This document shows positions 45,684 through 53,886 of a stretch of 64,000 nucleotides of DNA, in pieces (the stretch's first letter is position 1; each line of letters begins with the position of its first letter). This DNA is from Bradyrhizobium sp. LMTR 3 (GTDB lineage Bacteria; Pseudomonadota; Alphaproteobacteria; Rhizobiales; Xanthobacteraceae): assembly GCF_001693485.1 (NCBI RefSeq), contig NZ_MAXC01000046.1, forward strand, positions 1 through 64,000, in the 5' to 3' direction. The notes under the pieces are model-generated. The model did not search any database. It had not been told where the DNA came from and saw only the letters and a list, made by a program, of their open reading frames with translations. Both the position numbers and the translations under genes were made by a program.

Positions 45684-46862
45684 ATGACAGACAACGCACA
45701 CGGCGCGCTGTTTCGCCGGATCGTGCCGCACCAGCATAGCCGCGTCACCTACGCGGAGCTGTTCTTCGACCTCGTCTTCGTCTTTGCGGTCACGCAAATT
45801 TCGCACACGCTGTTGGCTCATTTTACGCCGCTGGGCGCGTTGCAGGTCACGCTGCTGTTTCTCGCGGTCTGGTGGGTATGGGTCTTCACTACCTGGATCA
45901 CCAACTGGCTCAATCCTGAAAAGACGCCGGTCCGGCTGCTGCTGTTCGCGATGATGCTGGGCGGGCTGGTGCTATCGACATCCATCCCAAAGGCATTCGA
46001 CGAGCGCGGCTTGTGGTTTGCCATTGCCTATGCGGCGATGCAGGTCAGCAAGACGATATTTCTGTGGTTGTCGACGCCGCCGTCGCGGCCGCGGACACGC
46101 ATGAATGCCGTCCGGATCGCCGCCTGGTTTTCGGTGTCGGCCGCCTTCTGGATCGCCGGAGGGATAGCGGAAGGGCAGACGCGGTTGATGCTGTGGGCCA
46201 TTGCGCTCGTCATCGAATATATCTCGCCGGCGGTACGGTTCTGGATTCCCCGCTATGGCGCATCCTCGGTCGCGGACTGGATGATCGAAGGCGGCCACAT
46301 GGCCGAGCGCTGCGGGCTGTTCATCATCCTCGCGCTCGGCGAATCCATCGTCGTCATCGGCGCGACTTTTGCCGAACTCGCCTGGACCACCGAAAACGTT
46401 CTGGCGTTCGTCTCGGCCTTGGTTGGCAGCATTGCGATGTGGTGGATCTATTTCCACATCGGCGCCGAGGCCGGCTCCGAGCAGCTTTCAAAATCGAGCG
46501 AGCCGGGAAGGTTGGCACGGCTGGCCTACACCTATCTGCACCTGCCGATCGTGGCCGGCATCATCGTCGCGGCGGTGGCGGACGAACTGGTGCTGAAACA
46601 CCCCGCCGGACATTCCGATCTCAAGACGGTAACGAGCGCGATCGGCGGCCCCTTGCTGTTTCTGTTCGGGACCATCCTGTTCAAGCTCAGCTTTCGCGGC
46701 TTCCTTCAACTCTCCCACGGGGCGGGCATCATCGCGCTTTGCGCGCTCGCCTGGTTCGCAAGCGAGTTGTCGCCGTTGATGCTGTCGATCCTGACCACCG
46801 CGATCATGATCGCGGTCGCGGTGTGGGAAACGGTCTCGCTGCGATCCGACCCGGCAGAGTAG
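45684..46862 (+). CDS. LtrA-family membrane protein (low temperature requirement A)
   Basis: A 392-residue integral membrane protein with about twelve segments. The N-terminal VTYAELFFDLVFVFAVTQIS and the H-M-A-E-R-C-G-L-F-I-I-L-A-L-G-E-S-I-V core are the family signature. First linked to growth at low temperature in Listeria; the biochemical role is unknown. It begins 25 bases after bolA, perhaps in the same transcript. It is one of the genes that now separate bolA from grxD. Confidence 0.93.
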   Translation: MTDNAHGALFRRIVPHQHSRVTYAELFFDLVFVFAVTQISHTLLAHFTPLGALQVTLLFLAVWWVWVFTTWITNWLNPEKTPVRLLLFAMMLGGLVLSTSIPKAFDERGLWFAIAYAAMQVSKTIFLWLSTPPSRPRTRMNAVRIAAWFSVSAAFWIAGGIAEGQTRLMLWAIALVIEYISPAVRFWIPRYGASSVADWMIEGGHMAERCGLFIILALGESIVVIGATFAELAWTTENVLAFVSALVGSIAMWWIYFHIGAEAGSEQLSKSSEPGRLARLAYTYLHLPIVAGIIVAAVADELVLKHPAGHSDLKTVTSAIGGPLLFLFGTILFKLSFRGFLQLSHGAGIIALCALAWFASELSPLMLSILTTAIMIAVAVWETVSLRSDPAE

Positions 46863-46882
46863 TACCTTTAATCCAGCCTGGG

Positions 46883-47122
46883 CTAATCCAGCCTGGGCCG
46901 CCTCATCGGCACCAGTTGCGGCGAGTTGTGCCGATCCGCGACATTTCTGAGAACGAGGTCTGACAGTTGAACGACGAGAGCCCGGAGCCTCGCATTTTCC
47001 TCGCGAAGCGCCAGCCGCTCGGTGTCTGCTCCCTCGTCCCAGCCCGTGTCCGTATCACTGTGAACAGAAGAAGATGCCGAACGTTGCCTGTGGTTGCTGG
47101 ACGCTGGAAATGCGTTGCCCAT
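46883..47122 (-). CDS. Small coiled-coil hypothetical protein
   Basis: A 79-residue protein with an N-terminal polar region rich in Ser and Asp and a clear coiled coil: ERLALREENARLRALVVQLSDLVLRN. The helix is leucine-rich with heptad spacing, so the protein is likely a dimer. I recall similar E-N-x-R-L-R-x-L-V-V-x-L-S-D-L-x-L-R-N proteins in Bradyrhizobium, function unknown. ATG 47122 has AGGGGA 8 bases upstream. An in-frame GTG at 47149 is possible. Confidence 0.65.
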   Translation of the reverse strand: MGNAFPASSNHRQRSASSSVHSDTDTGWDEGADTERLALREENARLRALVVQLSDLVLRNVADRHNSPQLVPMRRPRLD

Positions 47123-47400
47123 AACTGATATCCCCTGGCACGAACTCACCCCAAGCCATGCTGCCGCGGAGGCTGGGCTGAGTCCGCGTCAAAAATTGGA
47201 CATTTCGAAGGGGAAACGACAGCGCAGATGGACCCTTTTGCGGGCGGGTCGATAAAGATGAATACTTGTTAAGAAGTTTGGTTATACTGAGCCCGGACAA
47301 GGTGTGGGGACGCGCGGCGGCGTAAGCACCTTTCCATCAAACCTTGACCAGCGCGATCACTCAGTGCCCACGGGGGTGCCGTGGCTGGAAATACGCGCCT

Positions 47401-47700
47401 ATGAAACAGAGCGAAGCAAGAGTACGGATTATTCAAGAGTGGGACCGCTGGATCTTGACGCAGGCGGTCGAACCGGACGGACCGACTGGAAAAGACTCGT
47501 TGAAGTTCTTTCACGAACTGCAGGACGCAGGATCTCCGCTACTGGATTTCCAGTCTCGCGGACAGGACAAATGGCGGATCATTCACGCGTGGCTGTTGGG
47601 TGCAGACCGATTGTCCGATGATTGGATATCTGTCGCCCCCCGCATTGCGCCGACACGCAGGCCGCGACCGGACCGCAGGCGGTCCGTCTGCAAGACGTGA
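47401..47700 (+). CDS. Hypothetical protein, 99 residues
   Basis: A soluble, basic protein: MKQSEARVRIIQEWDRWIL, then TGKDSLKFFHELQDAGSPLLDF and KWRIIHAWLL, ending in an Arg/Pro-rich tail. The helices look real, and I recall similar Bradyrhizobium proteins of unknown function. The start at 47401 is chosen from the first good residues; an in-frame ATG at 47344 would add an unlikely cysteine-rich segment. GGAAA lies upstream at a suboptimal distance. Convergent with egtD. Confidence 0.6.
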   Translation: MKQSEARVRIIQEWDRWILTQAVEPDGPTGKDSLKFFHELQDAGSPLLDFQSRGQDKWRIIHAWLLGADRLSDDWISVAPRIAPTRRPRPDRRRSVCKT

Positions 47701-47729
47701 GCTGCACAGCCCGCGGCTAGAACCCTTTC

Positions 47730-47750
47730 GGTTCTGATTGAATCAGAACC
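47730..47750. repeat. Perfect 21-base palindrome between convergent genes
   Basis: GGTTCTGATT-G-AATCAGAACC. It contains a GANTC (GAATC) site, the target of CcrM methylase in alphaproteobacteria. It may also serve as a transcription terminator for egtD. Confidence 0.7.
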
Positions 47751-47794
47751 GGGCTCTTGATTCTTGTTTTGACTCGTTTTCTTGACGCGAACCC

Positions 47795-48766
47795 TCAGTC
47801 CGACGCCACCAGCGCGTGAACGGAGAACATCTGGTCGCGATCGTTCCAGGATTCCCGTACCGACCAACCCGAGTCGCGCACCAAGGTGGTGAAGCGGTCG
47901 AGGCTGTATTTGTAGCTCGACTCGGTGTGGATGCTCTCGCCGGGACGGAATGAGAAATTCCGTCCCAGGATGCGCACGTTCTGCGCCTTCTTGGAAATCA
48001 AGTGCATCTCGATGCGATGGCGCTCGCGATTATAGACCGAGCGGTGCATGAAGGCGGAGACGTCGAAATTGCCGCCGAGCTCGCGGTTGATCCGAACCAG
48101 AACGTTGAGATTGAACCGTGCGGTGACGCCGGCGGCATCATTATAGGCGTCGTAAAGCACCCGCTCGTTCTTCTCGAGGTCGACGCCGATGATCATCTGT
48201 GCGCCTTTGCCCAGAATGTCGCGTGCGCTGCGCAGGAAGGCGCGCGCCTCGTGCGGCTCGAAATTGCCAAGCGTCGATCCCGGAAAGAAGCCGACCTTGG
48301 GCTGGTCAGCGATTTCGGCCGGCAGCTCGAACGGCGCGGTGAAATCGGCGGCAACCGGATAAACGCCGAGATCGGGAAAATCCTTGCGCAAGCCGCCGGC
48401 CTGCGCGTTCAGGAAATCGCCTGATATGTCGACCGGGACATAGGCGGAAAAATCGCAGCGCTCCAACAGCAGGCGGACCTTGGTGGTCGCGCCGGCGCCG
48501 AATTCGACCAGGGCCGCACCTTTCGGAATGAGTGCGGCGATTTCATCGCCGCGGCTGCGCAGGATGCCGAGCTCGGTGCGGGTCGGGTAGTATTCCGCCA
48601 GCACCGTGATCTGCTCGAACAACTCGGAGCCCGTGGCGTCGTAAAAATATTTCGGCGACAGCCGCTTGGGGAACTGCGAGAGGTCGCCGATCACGTCGCC
48701 GGCAAAGGCGGAGGTCTGTTCGTCGAATAGGTGCGTTTGGGCCAAAGCGGCGGCATGCACATTCAT
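47795..48766 (-). CDS. egtD: L-histidine N-alpha-methyltransferase, ergothioneine synthesis
   Basis: A 323-residue SAM-dependent enzyme that trimethylates histidine to hercynine. Family landmarks: FPKRLSPKYFYDATGSELF, YYPTRTELGIL, VEFGAGATTKVRLLL (SAM loop), GSTLGNF, and the hercynine-site region NLNVLVRINRELGGNF. ATG 48766 has AGGAG 6 bases upstream. It lies 48 bases after egtB on the same strand, so the two form the ergothioneine operon. Confidence 0.97.
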   Translation of the reverse strand: MNVHAAALAQTHLFDEQTSAFAGDVIGDLSQFPKRLSPKYFYDATGSELFEQITVLAEYYPTRTELGILRSRGDEIAALIPKGAALVEFGAGATTKVRLLLERCDFSAYVPVDISGDFLNAQAGGLRKDFPDLGVYPVAADFTAPFELPAEIADQPKVGFFPGSTLGNFEPHEARAFLRSARDILGKGAQMIIGVDLEKNERVLYDAYNDAAGVTARFNLNVLVRINRELGGNFDVSAFMHRSVYNRERHRIEMHLISKKAQNVRILGRNFSFRPGESIHTESSYKYSLDRFTTLVRDSGWSVRESWNDRDQMFSVHALVASD

Positions 48767-48814
48767 GATATTCTCCTGAACGCGCTTTCCGGCGCGCTTC
48801 GATGATCGAAAATG

Positions 48815-50065
48815 TCAGGCGTAATCGGCGAGGCGTAACCCCGTGAATTGCCAGCGGTGGAAGGGATAGAAGAAGTTACGGTAGGTGATACGGCTGTGGC
48901 CGGCCGGAGTTGCAAGCGAGGAGCCGCGCAGCACGAGCTGATTGACCATGAACTTGCCGTTGTATTCCCCGAGCGCCCCCTCGATGGCGCGGTAGCCGGG
49001 GTAGGGGGAGTAGGAGCTGCGGGTCCACTGCCAGACGATGCCGAAGGCATCGTTGAGCTGGCCGGCACGGGCGGCGACCTCCCATTCCATTTCGGTCGGC
49101 AGATGGCGGCCGGCCCAGCGTGCAAACGCGTCCGCCTCGTAATAGCTGACGTGGCAGACCGGAGCGGCCGGGTCGATCGGCTGCAGCCCGCCGAGCGTCA
49201 TGATCCGCCACTCGCCGTCGACCTGGCGCCAGTGGCCGGGGGCCTGCCAGCCCTCGCCAGTCGCCGTGGCAAAGCCATCCATCAGCCACAGCGTGGCCGT
49301 GCCGTAGCCGCCGTCCTGCATGAAGGCGAGCCATTCCGCATTGGTCACGAGGTTGCGGGCCAGCCTGACCGGGCCGACCAGGGCGCGGTGCGCGGGCTTT
49401 TCATTGTCGAAATGAAAGCTGTCGTCGGCGTGGCCTACCGTGTGGATGCCCTCGTTGAGGGTGGTCCATTCCTCCGCCGAACGGTGTGATGCCGGGAGGC
49501 GCCACTCCGGATCGTAGGCCGGCGGGATCGGGTTCTGGGCAAAGGCGTGCAGGATGTCGGTCAGCATCAATTCCTGATGCTGCTGCTCGTGATTGAGGCC
49601 GACCTCGACCAGCGGGACCAGTTTTGTGAGGCGCTCTTCGCCGGCGGTCTGGAAGAATTTGACCACGGCGGCATCGACATGCCGGCGATAGGCGGTGACC
49701 TCGTCGGCGCTCGGGCGGGTCAGATGGCCGCGCTGGTGACGGGCGTGCCGCGGTCCGGCGCTGACATAATAGGAATTGAATAGAAACGCATAATCAGGGT
49801 GGAAGGGCTGGTAACCATCGCAATGCTCGCCGAGCAGGAATTGCTCGAAGAACCAGGTGGTATGGGCGCGATGCCATTTGGCCGGGCTGGCGTCCGGCAT
49901 CGACTGGATGAGCTGGTCCTCGGGGCTCAACGGAGCGGCCCGGCGCTCGGTCTCGCCGCGGACGGCCAGATAGGCCTCCACCAAATTCTGGGCGAGGGCG
50001 CCGGAATCCGAGAAAAGTGACGGGGCAGGGGTCGCAAACGCGGCGGCGGATACTGGTTTCGTCAC
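48815..50065 (-). CDS. egtB: Ergothioneine biosynthesis protein EgtB (iron-dependent sulfoxide synthase)
   Basis: A 416-residue non-heme iron enzyme that joins a thiol donor to hercynine. The N-terminal DinB domain supplies the iron ligands, with H159 and H163 in NHEQQHQE and a further His near residue 65-68 (WHRAHTTW). The C-terminal half is the FGE/sulfatase-modifying-like domain, with APVCHVSYYEADAFARWAGRHLPTEMEWE. GTG start at 50065, GGAG 7 bases upstream. No egtA, egtC or egtE is in the window, which leaves open whether cysteine or gamma-glutamylcysteine is the donor. Confidence 0.96.
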   Translation of the reverse strand: MTKPVSAAAFATPAPSLFSDSGALAQNLVEAYLAVRGETERRAAPLSPEDQLIQSMPDASPAKWHRAHTTWFFEQFLLGEHCDGYQPFHPDYAFLFNSYYVSAGPRHARHQRGHLTRPSADEVTAYRRHVDAAVVKFFQTAGEERLTKLVPLVEVGLNHEQQHQELMLTDILHAFAQNPIPPAYDPEWRLPASHRSAEEWTTLNEGIHTVGHADDSFHFDNEKPAHRALVGPVRLARNLVTNAEWLAFMQDGGYGTATLWLMDGFATATGEGWQAPGHWRQVDGEWRIMTLGGLQPIDPAAPVCHVSYYEADAFARWAGRHLPTEMEWEVAARAGQLNDAFGIVWQWTRSSYSPYPGYRAIEGALGEYNGKFMVNQLVLRGSSLATPAGHSRITYRNFFYPFHRWQFTGLRLADYA

Positions 50066-50374
50066 AGGTGTCTCCGGTCGCTGGAGAGAACGTAGAGAAC
50101 GTTAGGCCAGGAAACTGGTTCCCGGCGGGCAGTCCGTCCTAAATAGGGGCTCCGTTCCGGGAAAAAAGCCTTCGGCCACTATGATATTGATGCCGTCAGA
50201 CTATGGGCTGCGGTCGCCCGGGCGCCCCGAGCCGGCCCCGCGCATGCCAGCTCTTCGCCATTTTACTTTGGATGCACAACGGTTTGGGCTACATATATGG
50301 CAAGTATCCGGGTTACATGGACGAGCCGGCCCGTTACGCGACGCCGCAGGGCTGAGCCCCAAAAGGAAGCAAAT
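50066..50374. other. Divergent promoter region egtB / grxD
   Basis: 309 bases without a gene. AGAACGT occurs twice near 50088-50102 (GAGAACGTAGAGAACGTT), a short direct repeat that could bind a regulator of egtB; the spacing does not match the LexA box seen at recA. Nothing else stands out. Confidence 0.4.
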
Positions 50375-50713
50375 ATGAGCATCGAACAATTCATCGACAA
50401 CGAAGTGAAGTCGAACGACGTCGTGCTGTTCATGAAGGGCACGCCGCAGTTTCCGCAGTGCGGTTTCTCTGGCCAAGTGGTCCAGATCCTCGACCACGTC
50501 GGGGTCGGCTACAAGGGGCTGAACGTCCTGGAATCCGCCGAGCTTCGCAACGGCATCAAGGAATATTCGAACTGGCCGACCATCCCGCAGCTCTACGTCA
50601 AGGGCGAATTCGTCGGCGGCTGCGACATCATCCGCGAGATGTTCCAGGCCGGTGAATTGCAGCAGCTCTTCGTCGACAAGGGCGTCACCGTCAACGCGGC
50701 GGCTTCCGCCTGA
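50375..50713 (+). CDS. grxD: Monothiol glutaredoxin, CGFS type
   Basis: A 112-residue glutaredoxin with active site CGFS (C29), the type that carries or delivers 2Fe-2S clusters together with glutathione and BolA. VVLFMKGTPQFPQCGFS, TIPQLYVKGEFVGGCDI and the C-terminal helix are typical. ATG 50375 has AAAAGGAAG upstream. Normally next to bolA, here separated from it. A macrodomain gene follows closely in another frame. Confidence 0.97.
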   Translation: MSIEQFIDNEVKSNDVVLFMKGTPQFPQCGFSGQVVQILDHVGVGYKGLNVLESAELRNGIKEYSNWPTIPQLYVKGEFVGGCDIIREMFQAGELQQLFVDKGVTVNAAASA

Positions 50714-50775
50714 GCGGGCTGGCGCGCCAGGTCGGCCAGGCGCGGCTGGAAGTCATTGTTGCCGACATCACCACG

Positions 50776-51264
50776 TTGCGCGTTGACGCCATCGTCAACG
50801 CGGCGAATTCGTCGCTGCTTGGCGGGGGCGGCGTCGATGGTGCGATCCATCGGGCGGCAGGGCCAGAACTGAAGCGCGAGTGCCAAACGCTAAACGGCTG
50901 CGCGACCGGCGACGCCAAAATCACCCTAGGATACCGGTTGCCGGCCAGGCATGTGATCCACGCCGTCGGGCCGGTTTGGCACGGCGGCAATGATGGAGAG
51001 GACGGGCTGCTCGCTTCCTGCTATCGGCGATCCCTCGAGCTCTGCCAGGCCAATGCGCTCTCCTCTCTGGCATTTCCCGCGATCTCTACGGGCGTCTATC
51101 GCTTCCCTGCCGACCGTGCGGCGGGCATCGCAGTCGCAACCGTCGTCGATGGACTGGCCGCGGCGCCTGCCGTGACAAGGGTCATCTTCTGCTGCTTCTC
51201 CCGCGACAGCGCCCGGTTGCATGAAGAGGCGCTGGCAGCCTTTGGCAGCCCTTGCGCGGACTGA
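50776..51264 (+). CDS. Macrodomain protein (ADP-ribose-binding, possible O-acetyl-ADP-ribose deacetylase)
   Basis: A 162-residue frame from TTG 50776. The macro fold is clear: VDAIVNAANSSLLGGGGVDGAIHRAAGPEL is the ADP-ribose loop, and SLAFPAISTGVYRFP the second. Members remove ADP-ribose or acetyl groups from targets. The domain should start about 10 residues earlier: RLEVIVADITT lies upstream in the same frame (from about 50743) but no ATG, GTG or TTG precedes it, since the frame opens at 50656 inside grxD. It may use CTG or ATT, or its start may be mutated. Only 62 bases follow the grxD stop, so they may be co-transcribed. Confidence 0.85.
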   Translation: MRVDAIVNAANSSLLGGGGVDGAIHRAAGPELKRECQTLNGCATGDAKITLGYRLPARHVIHAVGPVWHGGNDGEDGLLASCYRRSLELCQANALSSLAFPAISTGVYRFPADRAAGIAVATVVDGLAAAPAVTRVIFCCFSRDSARLHEEALAAFGSPCAD

Positions 51265-51306
51265 CGCCGCAGCTACACTCCTCTCCGAATTCTGGAGGGG
51301 GTTCCA

Positions 51307-52590
51307 ATGAACTTGCGTCAAATGCTGCGCGCGCTTGCCTGCGGCGCGGTGATGATGGCGGTTACGCCGCAGGTCCGCGCCGAAGGCACGTTCGACATTC
51401 CCGCCGGCGCGCGCTTCAACAAGGAAAAGCTTGCGAAGATTACCGAGTTCTTTGGGAATGAGGTGGCGACCGGCAAGATCGCGGGTGCGAACGTCCTGAT
51501 CCAGCAGCACGGTAAGCCGGTCTATCATGAAACCTTCGGCGTTCAGGACGTGGAGTCCAAGAAGCCAATCACCGACAAGACCATCTTCCGCCTGTTCTCG
51601 ATGACGAAAGCGATCACGTCGGTCGTGGCCATGCAATTGGTCGAGGACGGCACGATCAAGCTCGACGATCCCGTCTCAAAGTACATTCCGTCCTTCGCGA
51701 ATGTGAAGGTCGGTGTCGAGAAGAAGGCCGAGGATGGCACCAAGACGCTCGAACTGGTGCCGACGATCCGGCCGATGACCGTCCGCGACCTGATGGTGCA
51801 TACGTCAGGGATCACCTACGGCTTCTACGGCGACACCCTGGTCCGCAAGGCCTATGCGGCCGCCAATATCTATGACGGAGATTTCGATCTGGCCGGGTTC
51901 GCCGAGCGGATCGCCAAACTGCCGCTGCACAATCAGCCGGGCGCGCTCTGGCAATACGGCCATTCCACCGATGTGCTGGCGCGCGTGATGGAAGTCGCGT
52001 CGGGAAAATCCCTGTTCACGATCATGCGCGAAAGGCTGCTCGATCCGCTTGGCATGGTCGACACCGGCTTCTACATCACCGATCCGGAGAAGCAGAAGCG
52101 GATGGCGCTGCCGGTACCGAACGACAGCAACTTTCGTGTCGGCCGCGACACCAACCCGACCAATGTCAAGAAGATCGAGTTCGCCAGCGGCGGCATGTAC
52201 TCGACCATGGCGGACTACCGCCGCTTTACGCAGATGCTGCTCAATGGCGGCACGTTCGAGGGCAAGACCTATCTGAAGCCCGAAACGTTCAAGCTGATGA
52301 CGTCCGACTATGTCGGCCCCGGGTCTGGGGTCGAGCGGGACTATTTCTATTTCCCCGGGGACGGCTTCGGAATGGGCCTCGGCCTCGCGGTGCGCACCGA
52401 TCCAGGCAATGCCAAGCCGCCGCCGCCGGGTTCATTGGGCGAATTGAAATGGGATGGCGCCAGCGGCTGCTATTTCGTGGTCGACCGCAAGCAGGACATG
52501 TTCTTCGTGCTGCTCGAGCAGACGCCGACGGAACGCCAGCGCATCCAGCGGACGCTGAAGCAGTTGGTTTATGAAGCACTGGAGAAGTGA
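51307..52590 (+). CDS. Exported serine hydrolase, class C beta-lactamase-like (first of pair)
   Basis: A 427-residue exported hydrolase of the beta-lactamase/esterase/DD-peptidase fold. Signal peptide about residues 1-25 (ending VRAE). The catalytic S98-x-x-K101 is SMTK in FRLFSMTKAITS. The YGHSTDV segment (Y-x-x) supplies the second motif, and the C-terminal WDGASGCYFVVDRKQD region the third. Substrate unknown; many relatives are esterases or peptidoglycan peptidases rather than true beta-lactamases. The next gene is a paralogue overlapping it by 20 bases. Confidence 0.9.
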   Translation: MNLRQMLRALACGAVMMAVTPQVRAEGTFDIPAGARFNKEKLAKITEFFGNEVATGKIAGANVLIQQHGKPVYHETFGVQDVESKKPITDKTIFRLFSMTKAITSVVAMQLVEDGTIKLDDPVSKYIPSFANVKVGVEKKAEDGTKTLELVPTIRPMTVRDLMVHTSGITYGFYGDTLVRKAYAAANIYDGDFDLAGFAERIAKLPLHNQPGALWQYGHSTDVLARVMEVASGKSLFTIMRERLLDPLGMVDTGFYITDPEKQKRMALPVPNDSNFRVGRDTNPTNVKKIEFASGGMYSTMADYRRFTQMLLNGGTFEGKTYLKPETFKLMTSDYVGPGSGVERDYFYFPGDGFGMGLGLAVRTDPGNAKPPPPGSLGELKWDGASGCYFVVDRKQDMFFVLLEQTPTERQRIQRTLKQLVYEALEK

Positions 52591-53875
52591 TGGCGCGATC
52601 GGGCGTCGCCTTGTTGCGGCGGCGCTCGCCCTGCTTGTTCTCGGCGGCTCGCCGCATGAGCTCCGTGGCGAGCCGAAGGCGCTGGGCGCGCCAACTTTCT
52701 CGCGAGCGGCCCTTGACCGGATAGGCGACTACGTCCGCAACGAGGTCGCGACCGGCAAGATTCCCGGGGCAGTCCTGCTGATCCAGCAGCATGGCAAGCT
52801 GGTCGATCTTGAATGTTTCGGCGTGCGGGACCCTGCGTCCAGCCAGCCGATGACGCCGGATACCATTTTCCAGATCTATTCGATGTCGAAGGCCGTCACC
52901 TCGGTCGCCGCGATGATGCTGGTCGACGACGGCAAGCTGGCCCTCGACGATCCCGTGTCCAAATACATTCGTGCCTTTGCGGATGCGAAAGTCGGTGTCG
53001 ATCTTTCCGATGAAGCAGGGCAGTACCCGCTCAAGCTCGAGCCGCTGAAGCGCCCAATCACGATCAGGGATCTGCTCCGGCACACGTCGGGTATCACCTA
53101 CGGTTTCTTCGGCGAAACCGCGGTGCAGAAACTCTACGCCAATCCGCGATTATACGCCGGCGACTTCGACAACGCCGAATTCGCTGACCGCATCGCGACA
53201 CTGCCGCTCGCCGATCAGCCGGCAACGCGTTGGAACTACAGCCATTCGACAGACGTGCTCGGCCGTGTCGTCGAGGTGGTGTCGGGGCAGACGCTGTTTC
53301 AATTCGAGAAGCAGAGACTGTTCGATCCGCTCGGCATGTCCGAGACCGAATACTATGTCGCAGATAAAGCGAAGTGGCCGCGCATCGCCCAGCCATTTCC
53401 CGTCGATCGCTTTCGGGTGGCCGGAATCAAGGATCCGACAGAGCCGCGGCGCTGGGAATCCGGCGGGGCAGGCCTGGTCTCGACGGCCGGGGACTACGCG
53501 CGATTTCTGCAAATGCTGCTGAATGGCGGCGAGCTGGACGGCAAGCGCTATCTCAAGCCTGAGACCGTCGCGCTGATGACCTCGGATCAGATCGGGCCGG
53601 AGACCAAGGTCATTCACGATCCCTTCTATTTTCCGGGACCATCCAGCGGCTTCGGTCTTGGCTTTGCCGTGCGCACCTCGCCACCGCCAAACACGACATG
53701 GCCGCTCGGCGAATACCGGTGGGATGGCGCAGGCGGAAGTTTCTATTTTGTCGATCCACAGGACGACTTGCTCGTTGTCTTCATGGTGCAGGCTCCGACG
53801 CAGGGCGGGCGAATTCAACTGGCACTGAAGACGATCATGTATGAGGCGCTAGGCAAGGGCCTGCGCAAGGATTGA
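52571..53875 (+). CDS. Exported serine hydrolase, class C beta-lactamase-like (second of pair)
   Basis: A 434-residue paralogue of the preceding gene. Signal peptide about residues 12-34. Active site S104-x-x-K107 (YSMSK), second motif YSHSTDV, and WDGAGGSFYFVDPQDD near the end. The two proteins keep the same order of blocks (NEVATGKI, DDPVSKYI, HTSGITYGF) and clearly arose by duplication. Translation is probably coupled to the first gene through the overlap. The start has no strong ribosome binding site of its own. Confidence 0.9.
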   Translation: MKHWRSDGAIGRRLVAAALALLVLGGSPHELRGEPKALGAPTFSRAALDRIGDYVRNEVATGKIPGAVLLIQQHGKLVDLECFGVRDPASSQPMTPDTIFQIYSMSKAVTSVAAMMLVDDGKLALDDPVSKYIRAFADAKVGVDLSDEAGQYPLKLEPLKRPITIRDLLRHTSGITYGFFGETAVQKLYANPRLYAGDFDNAEFADRIATLPLADQPATRWNYSHSTDVLGRVVEVVSGQTLFQFEKQRLFDPLGMSETEYYVADKAKWPRIAQPFPVDRFRVAGIKDPTEPRRWESGGAGLVSTAGDYARFLQMLLNGGELDGKRYLKPETVALMTSDQIGPETKVIHDPFYFPGPSSGFGLGFAVRTSPPPNTTWPLGEYRWDGAGGSFYFVDPQDDLLVVFMVQAPTQGGRIQLALKTIMYEALGKGLRKD

Positions 53876-53886
53876 CAATCGCCTGA

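Noticed and set aside
50085..50105. GAAC repeats before egtB as a possible LexA box
   Set aside because: Spacing between the GAAC units is 5, not 7, so it does not fit the operator seen at recA.
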